Shown: piece after piece, positions 8,737 to 17,783 of the stretch
How positions within the stretch are numbered: the stretch's first letter is position 1
Layout: every line of letters begins with the position of its first letter
Assembly (NCBI GenBank): GCA_030037105.1
Contig: JASHRY010000234.1
Location: 1-20,150, forward strand
Reading direction: 5' to 3'
DNA length: 20,150 nt
Source of the DNA: Xanthobacteraceae bacterium
Lineage (GTDB): Bacteria; Pseudomonadota; Alphaproteobacteria; Rhizobiales; Xanthobacteraceae
Made by a program: the position numbers and the translations under genes
Notes under the pieces: generated by a model
What the model was told of the DNA's origin: nothing
Database searches by the model: none
What the model saw: the letters and a program-made list of their open reading frames with translations, nothing else

Positions 8737-8779
8737 CATGATCCCGCAATGGGGGGCCGGTTTTCGGAAAAGATCATGC
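8736..8779. repeat. CATGATC-type palindromic intergenic repeat
   Basis: GCATGATC (8736-8743) and GATCATGC (8772-8779) are perfect 8-bp inverted ends around 28 bases containing CCGGTTTTCGGAAAA, followed by GCAAACAAAAAAG. From memory this is a degenerate copy of a very abundant intergenic repeat in Bradyrhizobium, Rhodopseudomonas and relatives (ends GCATGATC / GATCATGC, core CCGGTTTTCCGAAAAGATCATG). It begins on the last base of the divL stop and lies just before tsaE-amgK. Function is unknown. Confidence 0.65.
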
Positions 8780-8812
8780 GCAAACAAAAAAGCCGGTAAG
8801 TGGAGCGCGGCG

Positions 8813-10342
8813 ATGTTCCCGACTGCCCTCGGCGGCGCCGGCTTCACCGTCATCCTGGATAACGAGCAGGCGACCGTTCGTTTTGCGGCCGACATCGCCG
8901 CCGCGCTCGAGCCCGGCGACGTGGTGACGCTGTCCGGCGACCTCGGCGCCGGCAAGACCACCTTCGCGCGGGCGCTCATCCGTTGCCTCGCCGGCGACGA
9001 TACGATCGAGGTGCCGTCGCCGACCTTTACGTTGCTGCAGACCTACGAGCTGGCGCGCTTTGCGCTCGTCCACGCCGATTTCTTTCGGCTTTCGGGCGCA
9101 GCCGAACTCGCCGAACTCGGCTTCGACGACCTGCCGGAAGGCACCGTGGTGCTGCTGGAATGGCCCGACCGCGCCGCCGCTTTGCTGCCGCCCGATCGGC
9201 TCGACATCACCTTCACGCTGGCGCCGCAACTTCGTGCCGACATCCGCAACGTCCGCGTCGTCGGCTACGGCGCCTTTGCCGCGCGCGCGGAGCGCATTCC
9301 CCAGATTCGGGCCTTCCTTGACGAATCGGGCTTCGGCGAGGTGCGCCGCCGGCGGTTGCAGGGCGACGCCTCGACGCGCATCTTCGAGCGCCTCGTGCTC
9401 GACGACAAGACGACGATCCTGATGAACGCGCCGCGGCGCCCGGACGGCCCGCCGCTGCGCGACGGCAAGCCCTATAGCGTCATCGCTCATCTCGCCGAGG
9501 ACGTCGTTCCGTACGTCGCCATCGCCGCGGCGCTGCGCGGCCGCGGCGTCTCGGCGCCCGCCATCATCGACGCCGATCTCGAGCGCGGGCTCGTCATCAT
9601 GGAGGATCTCGGTGATGAACGCATCGTCGGTGGTGCTCCGCCGGCGCCGATCGAGGCGCGCTACCAAGTCGCCGTCGATCTGTTGGCGTCGCTGCACGGC
9701 CAGACATTGCCCGAGGTGCTGCACGTGGCGCCCCATCTCGATTATCGTCTCCCGCGCTACGATATGCAGGCGTTTCTGATCGAGGCCGAGCTGCTGCTCG
9801 ACTGGTACATCGAGCCGGCGCCGACCGAAGCCGCACGCGCGGAATTTCTCGCGCTCTGGCGCGAGGCGTTGGCGCCGGCGATCGAGGCGCCGCCGACCTG
9901 GGTGCTGCGCGACTACCATTCGCCCAATCTGCTTTGGCTCTCCCGGCGCGAAGGCACCGCCAGGATCGGCGTGCTCGACTTCCAGGACGCGCAGATCGGT
10001 CCGGCGGCGTACGATGTCGCTTCGTTGCTGCAGGACGCGCGCGTCGACGTCCCCGAAACGCTGGAAATGGCGCTGCTCGGCCGCTACGCGCGCGCGCGTA
10101 GCGATCACAACCGCCTTTTCGACCTCGCTTCCTTCTCGCAGCTTTACGCGACGCTGACGGCGCAGCGGGCCACCAAGATTCTCGGCATATTCGCCCGGCT
10201 CGACCGGCGTGACGGCAAGCCGCAATACTGCCGGCATACGCCCCGCCTGTGGAGCTATTTGCGGCGCTCGCTGGCGCATCCGGCGCTTGCCGCGCTCAAG
10301 GCCTGGTACGGTGCCAACATTTCCGCGCGTGATAAGTTATGA
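8813..10342 (+). CDS. Bifunctional TsaE / AmgK-type sugar kinase fusion
   Basis: Two proteins in one 509-residue chain. Residues 1 to about 150 are TsaE, the ATPase of the TsaBDE complex making threonylcarbamoyladenosine on tRNA: Walker A GDLGAGKTT (42-50), SPTFTLLQTYE, VHADFFRL (87-94) and LEWPDR. Residues about 165-509 are an aminoglycoside-phosphotransferase-fold kinase of the AmgK type, which phosphorylates N-acetylmuramate at the anomeric position: catalytic LRDYHSPNLLW (Asp367) and metal-binding VLDFQDAQIGP (Asp389). I choose ATG 8813 (MFPTALGG...) because GGAG lies 7 bases upstream and TsaE homology begins there; the frame is open back to 8705 but only through divL and the repeat. The fusion is, as I recall, usual in Hyphomicrobiales. 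murU follows after 38 bases, giving both steps from MurNAc to UDP-MurNAc. Confidence 0.92.
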   Translation: MFPTALGGAGFTVILDNEQATVRFAADIAAALEPGDVVTLSGDLGAGKTTFARALIRCLAGDDTIEVPSPTFTLLQTYELARFALVHADFFRLSGAAELAELGFDDLPEGTVVLLEWPDRAAALLPPDRLDITFTLAPQLRADIRNVRVVGYGAFAARAERIPQIRAFLDESGFGEVRRRRLQGDASTRIFERLVLDDKTTILMNAPRRPDGPPLRDGKPYSVIAHLAEDVVPYVAIAAALRGRGVSAPAIIDADLERGLVIMEDLGDERIVGGAPPAPIEARYQVAVDLLASLHGQTLPEVLHVAPHLDYRLPRYDMQAFLIEAELLLDWYIEPAPTEAARAEFLALWREALAPAIEAPPTWVLRDYHSPNLLWLSRREGTARIGVLDFQDAQIGPAAYDVASLLQDARVDVPETLEMALLGRYARARSDHNRLFDLASFSQLYATLTAQRATKILGIFARLDRRDGKPQYCRHTPRLWSYLRRSLAHPALAALKAWYGANISARDKL

Positions 10343-10380
10343 TGGCGCGAATCGGTTGATATTGAGGGTAGGGGAACGCA

Positions 10381-11093
10381 ATGACGCCGAACCGCGCAAT
10401 GGTGCTCGCGGCCGGCTTTGGCACGCGCATGCGGCCGTACAACGGCCATATCCCGAAGCCGCTGGTCGCGATCGGCGGCAAATCTTTGATCGATTACGCC
10501 TTAGATCGTCTCGCCGATGCCGGCGTGGAGTGCGCGGTGGTGAACGTGCACCATCTCGCCGACGCGATGGAGCGGCATTTGGCTTCGCGCCGGCGGCCGC
10601 GGGTCGTCATTTCGGACGAGCGCGCGGCGTTGCTCGGCACCGGCGGCGGCATCGCCAAAGCCCTGCCGGAATTGGGCGCTGCGCCGTTTTTCCTCGTCAA
10701 TTCCGACACTAATGGCTCGACGGCGTCAAACCCAACTTCACGCGGCTCGCCGACGCCTTCGATGCCGATGCGATGGATGCGCTTCTCCTGCTGGCGCCCA
10801 CGGCCGACAGCATCGGCTATGCCGGCAGCGGCGACTTCGCCATGCGGTCCGACGGCGGCTTGCGTCGGCGCGCCGAACGCGAGGTTGTGCCGTTCGTCTA
10901 TTCCGGCGCGGCCATCCTCGCGCCGTCGCTGTTTAACGATGCGCCAGCCGGCGCCTTCCCGCTGACGCTTCTGTTCGATCGCGCGGTCGGCAAGGGCCGG
11001 CTGTTCGGACTGCGCCTCGACGGCGTCTGGATGCACGTCGGCACGCCGGAGGCGGTCGCGGCGGCCGAGGCGGCGCTCGCCGCTGCACGGTAG
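10381..11093 (+). pseudogene. murU: MurU-type nucleotidyltransferase, broken by a frameshift
   Basis: Nucleotidyltransferase that makes UDP-MurNAc from MurNAc-1-phosphate in peptidoglycan recycling, downstream of AmgK. Start ATG 10381 has a strong AGGGGAA 4 bases upstream. The N-terminus reads MVLAAGFGTRMRPYNGHIPK and runs in frame to FFLVNSDT (codon 110, at 10708-10710), the metal-binding Asp motif. The frame then turns to nonsense, while the reading phase shifted by minus one continues as WLDGVKPNFTRLADAFDADA from 10713 to the stop at 11091-11093, ending with GVWMHVGTPEAV. One base is missing at about 10711-10712; restored, the protein would be 237 residues, normal for the family. Either a real recent mutation or a sequencing/assembly error. 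The downstream open frame (10773-11093) is the C-terminal half, not a separate gene. Confidence 0.9.
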
Positions 11094-11129
11094 AATCATA
11101 TAATCGTCGGGGTCTGTCGGGATCCGATA

Positions 11130-14100
11130 ATGCCCCCGCGCGTCTTCACCATTCCGCCGTCGGTGCCGTTTTTGCCGACCCTGATCGCGGCCTTGACCGG
11201 CGGCCGGCTCGGCTTTCCCGCGGTCCGCGATTCGCCGGCCTTTGCCGCCGCCACGCTTTATCTGCCGACCCGGCGCGCCTGCCGGCTCGCGCGCGATGCT
11301 TTCCTCGACGTGTTGAAGAACGACGCCGCGATTCTACCGCGCATCGTCGCGATCGGCGATATCGACGAGGACGAGATCGTGTTCGCCGAAGCGGCATCGG
11401 GCGCGATTGCCACGGAGGCGTTGGCGCTACCGCCGGCGCTGGGCGGACTCGAGCGCCGGCTGCTGCTGACGCAACTGGTGACGAAATGGGCCGCAGCGCC
11501 CAAGCTGCGCGGCGCCCGCGGCGTTCCCCTTGTCGCGCGGACGCCGGCTGCAGCGTGCGCGCTCGCCGACGACCTCGCCCGGCTCATCGACGACGTGACC
11601 ACGCGCGGCATGTCGTGGGACGATCTCGACGGGCTCGTGCCGGAAGCGCTTGATCCCTACTGGCAGCTCACGCTGGAATTTTTGCAGATCGCGCGCACGG
11701 CCTGGCCGGATGCTTTACGCAAGCTCGGCCGCATGGAGCCGGCCGCGCGGCGCGATGCGCTGATCAAGGCCGAAGCGGCGCGGCTGGCACGCCGCACCGA
11801 TGCGCCGGTGATCGTTGCCGGTTCGACCGGCTCGATTCCGGCGACGGCGGAATTGATCGCCGCCGTCGCGCACCTGCCCCATGGCGCCGTGGTGTTGCCC
11901 GGCCTCGATACCGATCTCGACGAGGAGTCCTGGCGCTTGATCGCGGGGGATGAACGTACCGGCGTCGCGCCGGCGCCGGGGCACCCGCAATTCGCCATGC
12001 GGGCGCTGCTCGACCGCGTCGGGATCACGCGCGAGGCGGTCGAATGCCTGGTGAAGCCGCGCGGCCGCGAGCGGCTAATCTCGGAGGCGCTGCGCCCGGC
12101 GGCGGCGACCGATGCCTGGCGACAACGCATCACCGATCCCTCCTTCGCGGCGGAGGCGGATGCGGCGCTCGGCACGATCACCATGATCGAGGCGGCCCAT
12201 GCCGAGGACGAGGCCCTCGCCGTCGCGGTCGTTTTGCGCGAGGCCGTGCAGGAGGAGAAGACCGCCGCGCTGGTCACGCCCGACCGCGCGCTGGCGCGGC
12301 GCGCGCTCTGCGCGCTTGCGCGCTGGAACATTGCGGCGGAGGATTCCGGGGGCGACGCGCTTCTCGACACGCCGGCCGGAGTTTTTGCTCGTCTCGCGGC
12401 CGACGCGGCGCTCGGCGGCCTCGCTCCGGTGACGCTCCTCGCCCTGCTCAAGCATCCCCTGCTGCGCCTCGGTTCGAGCGGCGAGGCAAGAGCCGTCGCC
12501 GCGCTCGAGCGCGCGGCGCTGCGCGGGCCGCGTCCGCATCCCGGCACCGCCGGGCTCGCCCGCGCGCTCGACGCCTTTCGTGCGCAGCTCGAAAAATTCC
12601 GCCGCAAGGAGCCGGTCGATCTGCATCCGTCCGATCCACGCATCGGCCTCACCGATGCCGAGCTTGCCGCCGCCGCCGATCTCGTTCGCCGCCTCGCGGA
12701 CGCGCTCTCGTCGCTCGAAGGCATCGGCAGAGAACCGCGCGCGTTCAGCGACTTGGCCGCGCGTCATCGCGACGTGGTCGCGGCGCTGTCGCGGGACGGC
12801 CGGCGCGATCTCGCCTTCTTCGGCGCCGAGGGCGCGAAACTTGCGGATGCGTTCGATGAACTGACGACCGGCGAGGCTGCCGCCGGCTTGCTGGCCGAGC
12901 CGTCCGACTATCTCGAACTCTTTTCCGCCGCTCTGGCCGACCGGGTCGTGCGGCGTCCGCCTCAATCCGGCGCGCGCGTGCGCATTCTTGGGCCACTCGA
13001 GGCGCGGCTCACCGCGAGCGATCGCGTGGTGCTGGGCGGTCTTATCGAAGGAACATGGCCGCCAGAAACGCAAACCGGCGCGTGGCTCAGCCGCCCCATG
13101 CGCCAGGACCTCGGCCTCGATCTGCCGGAGCGCCGCATCGGCCTTTCCGCTCACGATTTCGCTCAGTTGCTCGGTGCGCGCGAAGTGGTCCTGACGCGCG
13201 CCGCCAAGATCGGCGGTGCCCCGACGATTCCCTCGCGCTTCATCCAGCGGCTCGCTGCGATTGCCGGCGAGCGCTGGCAGGCGGCGATCGATCGCGGTGA
13301 TCGCTATCTCGCCTGGGGGCGCGCGCTCGACCGGCCCGAGAAGCCCCCGCAACCGGCGCCGCGGCCGGCGCCGAAGCCGCCGCGCGCAGCGCGGCCGACG
13401 AGCCTCTCGGTGACCGAAATCGAGGATTGGCTGCGCGATCCCTATACCATTTACGCCAGGCACATCCTGCGCCTGGCGCCGCTCGATGCGGTCGATACCG
13501 CGCCCGGCGCCGCCGAGCGCGGCACCTTCATCCACGCCGCCATAGGTGCATTCACCCAGCGTTTCGCGAACGGCTTGCCGTCCGATCCGGCCGGTGAACT
13601 CATCGAGCTGGGGCGAATCTATTTCGCCGGGCTTGCCGAGTTTCCGGAGGCGCGCGCCTTCTGGTGGCCGCGATTCCTGCGCATCGCGCGCTGGTTCGGC
13701 GGCTGGGAGGCCGGCCGGCGATCCCATATCGTCGCGCTCGCCGCCGAGATCCGGGGCGAGATCGACATCCCGCTCGCCGCGGGCGCGTTCAAATTGCGCG
13801 GCAGGGCCGACCGTATCGAGCGCCACGCGGACGGCCGCTACGTCATCCTCGACTACAAGACCGGCTCGGCGCGGACCGAAAAGCAGGTGCGCACCGGGCT
13901 CGCGCCGCAGCTCACGCTTGAAGCCGCGATGCTGCGCCGGGGCGCCTTCGCGGCAATCCCGGCGGGCGCCTCGGTCGCCGAGGTCGCCTATGTAATGCTG
14001 AAAGGCGGCGTGCCGCCGGGCAAGCTGGAATCGATCACGTTCAAGGAAGGCACGCCGGACAGTCAGGCCGACCGGGCGCTCGACAAGCTCGCCGCGTTGG

Positions 14101-14249
14101 TCAGGCGCTTCGACGACCAGAACGAGCCTTACCGCTCGCTCGTCCATCCGATGTGGAAAGCGCGCTACGGCGACTACGACCATTTGGCGCGGGTAAAGGA
14201 ATGGTCGGCCACCGGCGGGCCCGAGGACGATATTGGGAACGGCCCATGA
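11130..14249 (+). CDS. addB: AddB, double-strand-break repair helicase-nuclease subunit
   Basis: Partner of AddA in the AddAB complex, the alphaproteobacterial counterpart of RecBCD: it resects broken ends to produce 3' tails for RecA. The 1,039-residue protein begins MPPRVFTIPPSVPFLPTL, typical of alphaproteobacterial AddB. AddB keeps a degenerate helicase fold without a usable Walker A motif, and none is seen. The C-terminal PD-(D/E)XK nuclease is clear: the start of the domain at RPTSLSVTEIEDWLRDPYTI, then GRADRIERHADGRYVILDYKTG (about 891-912) with the catalytic D...DYK. The C-terminal quarter has no cysteines, so the iron-sulfur cluster known in Bacillus AddB cannot form here. A TATAAT-like hexamer at 11099-11104 has no matching -35. 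The stop overlaps the addA start as ATGA. Confidence 0.96.
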   Translation: MPPRVFTIPPSVPFLPTLIAALTGGRLGFPAVRDSPAFAAATLYLPTRRACRLARDAFLDVLKNDAAILPRIVAIGDIDEDEIVFAEAASGAIATEALALPPALGGLERRLLLTQLVTKWAAAPKLRGARGVPLVARTPAAACALADDLARLIDDVTTRGMSWDDLDGLVPEALDPYWQLTLEFLQIARTAWPDALRKLGRMEPAARRDALIKAEAARLARRTDAPVIVAGSTGSIPATAELIAAVAHLPHGAVVLPGLDTDLDEESWRLIAGDERTGVAPAPGHPQFAMRALLDRVGITREAVECLVKPRGRERLISEALRPAAATDAWRQRITDPSFAAEADAALGTITMIEAAHAEDEALAVAVVLREAVQEEKTAALVTPDRALARRALCALARWNIAAEDSGGDALLDTPAGVFARLAADAALGGLAPVTLLALLKHPLLRLGSSGEARAVAALERAALRGPRPHPGTAGLARALDAFRAQLEKFRRKEPVDLHPSDPRIGLTDAELAAAADLVRRLADALSSLEGIGREPRAFSDLAARHRDVVAALSRDGRRDLAFFGAEGAKLADAFDELTTGEAAAGLLAEPSDYLELFSAALADRVVRRPPQSGARVRILGPLEARLTASDRVVLGGLIEGTWPPETQTGAWLSRPMRQDLGLDLPERRIGLSAHDFAQLLGAREVVLTRAAKIGGAPTIPSRFIQRLAAIAGERWQAAIDRGDRYLAWGRALDRPEKPPQPAPRPAPKPPRAARPTSLSVTEIEDWLRDPYTIYARHILRLAPLDAVDTAPGAAERGTFIHAAIGAFTQRFANGLPSDPAGELIELGRIYFAGLAEFPEARAFWWPRFLRIARWFGGWEAGRRSHIVALAAEIRGEIDIPLAAGAFKLRGRADRIERHADGRYVILDYKTGSARTEKQVRTGLAPQLTLEAAMLRRGAFAAIPAGASVAEVAYVMLKGGVPPGKLESITFKEGTPDSQADRALDKLAALVRRFDDQNEPYRSLVHPMWKARYGDYDHLARVKEWSATGGPEDDIGNGP

Positions 14250-17200
14250 GATCGCCGAGCATTATTCCGCCCGACGTGCGGCGATTGCAGAACGAGGTGT
14301 CTGACCCGGACGTATCGGCATGGGTCGCCGCCAATGCGGGAGCGGGCAAGACGCACGTTCTGGCGCAGCGGGTCGTCAATCTGCTGCTCGCCGGCGTGGC
14401 GCCGGAAAAGATCCTCTGCATCACCTTCACCAAGGCGGCCGCCGCCAATATGGCGAAGCGCGTGTTCGACACGCTCGGGCGCTGGACCATGCTCGACGAT
14501 GCCGCGCTCGACGAGGCCATCCGCGCGCGGCCGGGCGCGGCGCCCGACGCGCGGCGCCGCGCATTGGCGCGGCGGCTCTTTGCCCGGGCGCTGGACACGC
14601 CGGGCGGTCTCAAGGTGCAAACCATCCACGCTTTCTGCACCCAGCTCCTGCACCGGTTTCCGTTCGAGGCGAACGTCGCCGCGCGCTTCAGCGTGCTCGA
14701 CGAAACCGCGCAGGTGCAGCTCGTCGAGCAATTGACGCTTGATGTGCTGCTCGAAGGGGCTTCCGCTCCCAAGAGCCCGCTCGGCCGCGCGCTGGGCACG
14801 GCGATGACCGTGGGCGCCGATCGGACCTTTCGCGACGTGGTGCGCGAAGCGATCGGCCAACATGACGCGATCGACCGCTGGGTCGAAAGCGCTGGCGGCG
14901 TGGAGAAGGCGATCGCCGCTCTCTCCGGCGCGCTCGGCGTCACGCCGGCGGACGACATCGAGAGCATCGACGCGGAGTTCTTCGCCGGCTCCTTGATCGC
15001 GCCGTCGGAGTGGACCGCCATTGCCGCGGCCTTGGCGCGAGGCGGCAAGGCCGACTGCGAGCAAGCGCGACGGTTCGGCGCACTCGCCGCGCTCTCCGGC
15101 TCCGACCGCATCGAGGAATATCTCGACATATTCTGCACGGAGCAGCACCGGACCCCGCGCAAATCCATCGTCACCGGGGCGATCAAGGACGCGAGCCTGG
15201 TCGAACGTCTGTATGCGGAGCAGGAGCGGGTCTGCGCCGTTCTCCAACGGCGCAATGCGGTCCTCTGCCGCGATCGCAGCGCGGCGCTGCTCACCGTCGC
15301 CGCGGCGGTGCTGGCGCGCTATGCCGCCGAAAAGGAGCGCCGCGGCCTTCTCGATTACGATGACCTTATCGACAAGACTCTGGCGCTGCTCGACAATTTC
15401 GATGCCGCCTGGGTCCATTACAAGCTCGATCTCGGCGTCGATCACGTGCTGATCGACGAGGCCCAGGACACCAGCAGCAAACAATGGGCGATCGTCCGCC
15501 GTCTCACCGCCGAATTCACTGCCGGACAAGGCGCGCGCGACCTCAAGCGCACCATCTTCGCCGTCGGCGACGAAAAGCAGTCGATCTTCTCCTTCCAGGA
15601 TGCCGCGCCGCAGGAATTCGCGCTGATGCGCCGTCATTTCGAGAGCGCCCACAAGAACGGCGGACTCGATTTCGTGTTCCGCGAGTTCAAGCACTCGTTC
15701 CGGTCGGGCGAAAGCGTGCTCGGCGCCGTGGATGAAGTTTTCAAGGCGAAGACCATCGCGGCGAGCGTCACCGCCGACGGCGACGGCGTTCCCCCGCACA
15801 TAGCCTTGCCGGACGCGCCGCCCGGTCTGGTCGAGATCTGGGAGCCGTTGCAGCCGGACGAACGCGGCGCGATCGAGGGCTGGGACGCGCCGTTCGACAC
15901 GGTCGGCGAGACGAGCCCGCGGGTCAAGCTCGCGCAGCGGATCGCGCGCACCGTGCGCAAGCTGGTCGCCGCGCACACGCCGGCCGGCGTCGAGGGCCGC
16001 GCCGCTCGCTACGGCGACGTGCTCGTCCTGGTGCGCCAGCGCGGACCGCTGTTCGAGGCGATCATCCGCGCGCTCAAGAACGAGAACGTCGAAGTCGCCG
16101 GCGCCGACCGTCTCCTGCTCACCGAGCATATCGCGGTTATGGACCTCATGGCGCTCGCCGACGCGTTGTTGCTGCGCGAGGATGATCTGGCGCTGGCGAC
16201 CGTGTTGCGCAGCCCGTTGTTCGGCTTCGAGAATGACGATTTGTTCGCGCTCGCCTGTGACCGCGGCCGCGCTTCGCTACGCGCGGTGCTCAAGCGCAAA
16301 TCGGCCGAGCGAGAAATATTCGCGGCGGCTGCCGCGCGCCTCGATGAGCTGGCGCAGGACGCGCGGGCCGGGGGGCCGTTTGCCTTCTATGCGCGGCTCC
16401 TCGGCGCTGGCGGCGCCCGCCATCGTTTCCTCATGCGGCTCGGCGCCGAGGCGAACGATGCGCTCGACGAATTCCTCAACCTCGCGCTCGACTACGAGCG
16501 CCGCGAGACGCCGTCGCTGCAAGGCTTCATCGCCTGGCTGCGCGCCGCGCGCGCCGAGGTGAAACGCGACATGGAGATCGCCCGCGACGAAGTGCGCGTC
16601 ATGACGGTGCACGGCGCCAAGGGCCTCGAAGCGCCGATCGTGATCCTCGCCGATACGATGACGCGGCCCGCCGGGCCGCGGCCGCCGCGGCTCATCAAGC
16701 TTTCCGGCGGCGGCCTGATCTGGGCGGGACGCAAGGAAGACGACGTGCCGCCCGTCGCCGCCGCCCGCGAGGCGGCACGGATCGAAGCCGAGAACGAATA
16801 TCGCCGGCTTCTCTACGTCGCCATGACGCGTGCCGCCGATCGGTTGATCGTTTGCGGCGCCGGCGAACGAACGCGACCGAAGAACTGCTGGTACGACCTG
16901 GTGCGTCAGCCGCTCGACGGATTGCTCAATGCCGAAGAGGATTGCGGCGAGAAAGTCCTGCGTTATCGCAAGCTCGCTTCCGCCGCGGTGGCGAAGCACG
17001 CACCGGCGGCAGCGGATGCGACCAAGGTCGAGCGCGGCGAACTGCCGTCGTGGCTGCGGCAGCCGGCGCTGCAAGAGGCGCCGCGGCCGGTGCCACTGTC
17101 GCCCTCCGCGGCCCTCGACGAGAAGATCGGTCGCGCGTTCGCGCCTCAGGCGACTTCGGGCGCGGAGCGCGGTAAAGCGCTCGCCCGCGGGCGCATTGTC

Positions 17201-17719
17201 CATCGATTGATGCAGTCGTTGCCCGATATCCCACCGGTCGGCCGCGAGGACGCGCTTGATCGATATCTGCAATCGACCGCCGCCGATTTCTCGCCGGCTG
17301 AGCAGGTCGGAATCGCGCAACACATCTTCGCAATCCTCGATGACTCGACCTTTGCCGAGGTATTTTCATCGGGGAGCCGCGCCGAGGTGCCGATCGTCGG
17401 CCGCATCGCGCGCCCCGGCGCCGCCCCGATCATTGTCTCCGGTCAGATCGACCGCTTGGCGGCAACGGGTGATGTCATCCTGATCGCCGACTACAAGACC
17501 GATCGGGATGTTCCACGCGGGCTCGCCGATGTGCCGCAGGCCTATATCGACCAGCTCGCTCTCTACCGTTTCGTGCTCGCGCGCATTTATCCGGAAAAAA
17601 CTGTTCGCGCGGCACTCCTTTTCACCGACGGACCCCGGTTCATCGAAGTGCCCGGTGCGGCCATGGACGCGGCACTCGCCGAAATCATAAGTCGGCCCTG
17701 CGTCGGTGAAGCTTCTTGA
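14246..17719 (+). CDS. addA: AddA, UvrD-like helicase-nuclease subunit
   Basis: Motor subunit of AddAB: a 3'-5' superfamily 1 helicase with a C-terminal nuclease. I start at ATG 14246 (MRSPSIIPPDVRRLQ, 1,157 aa), which shares ATGA with the addB stop; the frame is open 93 bases upstream only inside addB. Helicase motifs in order: Walker A NAGAGKTHVL (30-39), Ia ITFTKAAAANMAKR, II VLIDEAQDTSS (about 401-411), III FAVGDEKQSIFSFQDA, IV FKHSFRSGESVL, V VMTVHGAKGLEAPIV, VI LLYVAMTRAADRLIV. The C-terminal nuclease shows GQIDRLAATGDVILIADYKT with the D...DYK pattern, then the QALYRF-type motif as QLALYRFVL. All catalytic motifs look intact. The possible trxA promoter overlaps the stop codon. Confidence 0.97.
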   Translation: MRSPSIIPPDVRRLQNEVSDPDVSAWVAANAGAGKTHVLAQRVVNLLLAGVAPEKILCITFTKAAAANMAKRVFDTLGRWTMLDDAALDEAIRARPGAAPDARRRALARRLFARALDTPGGLKVQTIHAFCTQLLHRFPFEANVAARFSVLDETAQVQLVEQLTLDVLLEGASAPKSPLGRALGTAMTVGADRTFRDVVREAIGQHDAIDRWVESAGGVEKAIAALSGALGVTPADDIESIDAEFFAGSLIAPSEWTAIAAALARGGKADCEQARRFGALAALSGSDRIEEYLDIFCTEQHRTPRKSIVTGAIKDASLVERLYAEQERVCAVLQRRNAVLCRDRSAALLTVAAAVLARYAAEKERRGLLDYDDLIDKTLALLDNFDAAWVHYKLDLGVDHVLIDEAQDTSSKQWAIVRRLTAEFTAGQGARDLKRTIFAVGDEKQSIFSFQDAAPQEFALMRRHFESAHKNGGLDFVFREFKHSFRSGESVLGAVDEVFKAKTIAASVTADGDGVPPHIALPDAPPGLVEIWEPLQPDERGAIEGWDAPFDTVGETSPRVKLAQRIARTVRKLVAAHTPAGVEGRAARYGDVLVLVRQRGPLFEAIIRALKNENVEVAGADRLLLTEHIAVMDLMALADALLLREDDLALATVLRSPLFGFENDDLFALACDRGRASLRAVLKRKSAEREIFAAAAARLDELAQDARAGGPFAFYARLLGAGGARHRFLMRLGAEANDALDEFLNLALDYERRETPSLQGFIAWLRAARAEVKRDMEIARDEVRVMTVHGAKGLEAPIVILADTMTRPAGPRPPRLIKLSGGGLIWAGRKEDDVPPVAAAREAARIEAENEYRRLLYVAMTRAADRLIVCGAGERTRPKNCWYDLVRQPLDGLLNAEEDCGEKVLRYRKLASAAVAKHAPAAADATKVERGELPSWLRQPALQEAPRPVPLSPSAALDEKIGRAFAPQATSGAERGKALARGRIVHRLMQSLPDIPPVGREDALDRYLQSTAADFSPAEQVGIAQHIFAILDDSTFAEVFSSGSRAEVPIVGRIARPGAAPIIVSGQIDRLAATGDVILIADYKTDRDVPRGLADVPQAYIDQLALYRFVLARIYPEKTVRAALLFTDGPRFIEVPGAAMDAALAEIISRPCVGEAS

Positions 17720-17742
17720 CGCCTGCCTGTGCCATTTATAGG
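17716..17742 (+). promoter_or_regulatory. Possible trxA promoter
   Basis: TTGACG (17716-17721, five of six consensus bases) overlaps the addA stop codon. The best -10-like hexamer is TATAGG (17737-17742), with a 15-base spacer that is shorter than the optimum of 17. A promoter here would let trxA be expressed independently of the long addBA transcript. Evidence is consensus matching only. Confidence 0.4.
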
Positions 17743-17783
17743 TAAGGCGTCCTGCCACTTTCGCCCGGAGCGCGAGGTTTCCC

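Noticed and set aside
8705..8812. A 36-residue N-terminal extension of the TsaE-AmgK fusion
   Set aside because: It would be translated from the end of divL and through the intergenic repeat; TsaE homology and a proper ribosome site start at 8813.
10773..11093. A separate 106-residue gene after a shortened MurU
   Set aside because: It is the C-terminal half of MurU in the shifted phase. The same phase is open back to 10713, where it joins the N-terminal half, and there is no ribosome site at 10773.
12075..14183. A 702-codon open frame antisense to addB, and similar long antisense frames such as the complements of 2598-4076, 4080-5279, 8774-10279 and 14174-16129
   Set aside because: They lie wholly against well-identified genes, are rich in Arg, Gly, Ala and Asp as expected from high-GC codon shadows, and show no family motif.
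14153..14245. A 31-residue N-terminal extension of AddA
   Set aside because: It lies entirely within the addB 3' end in another frame; the ATGA-overlapping start at 14246 fits the family N-terminus.
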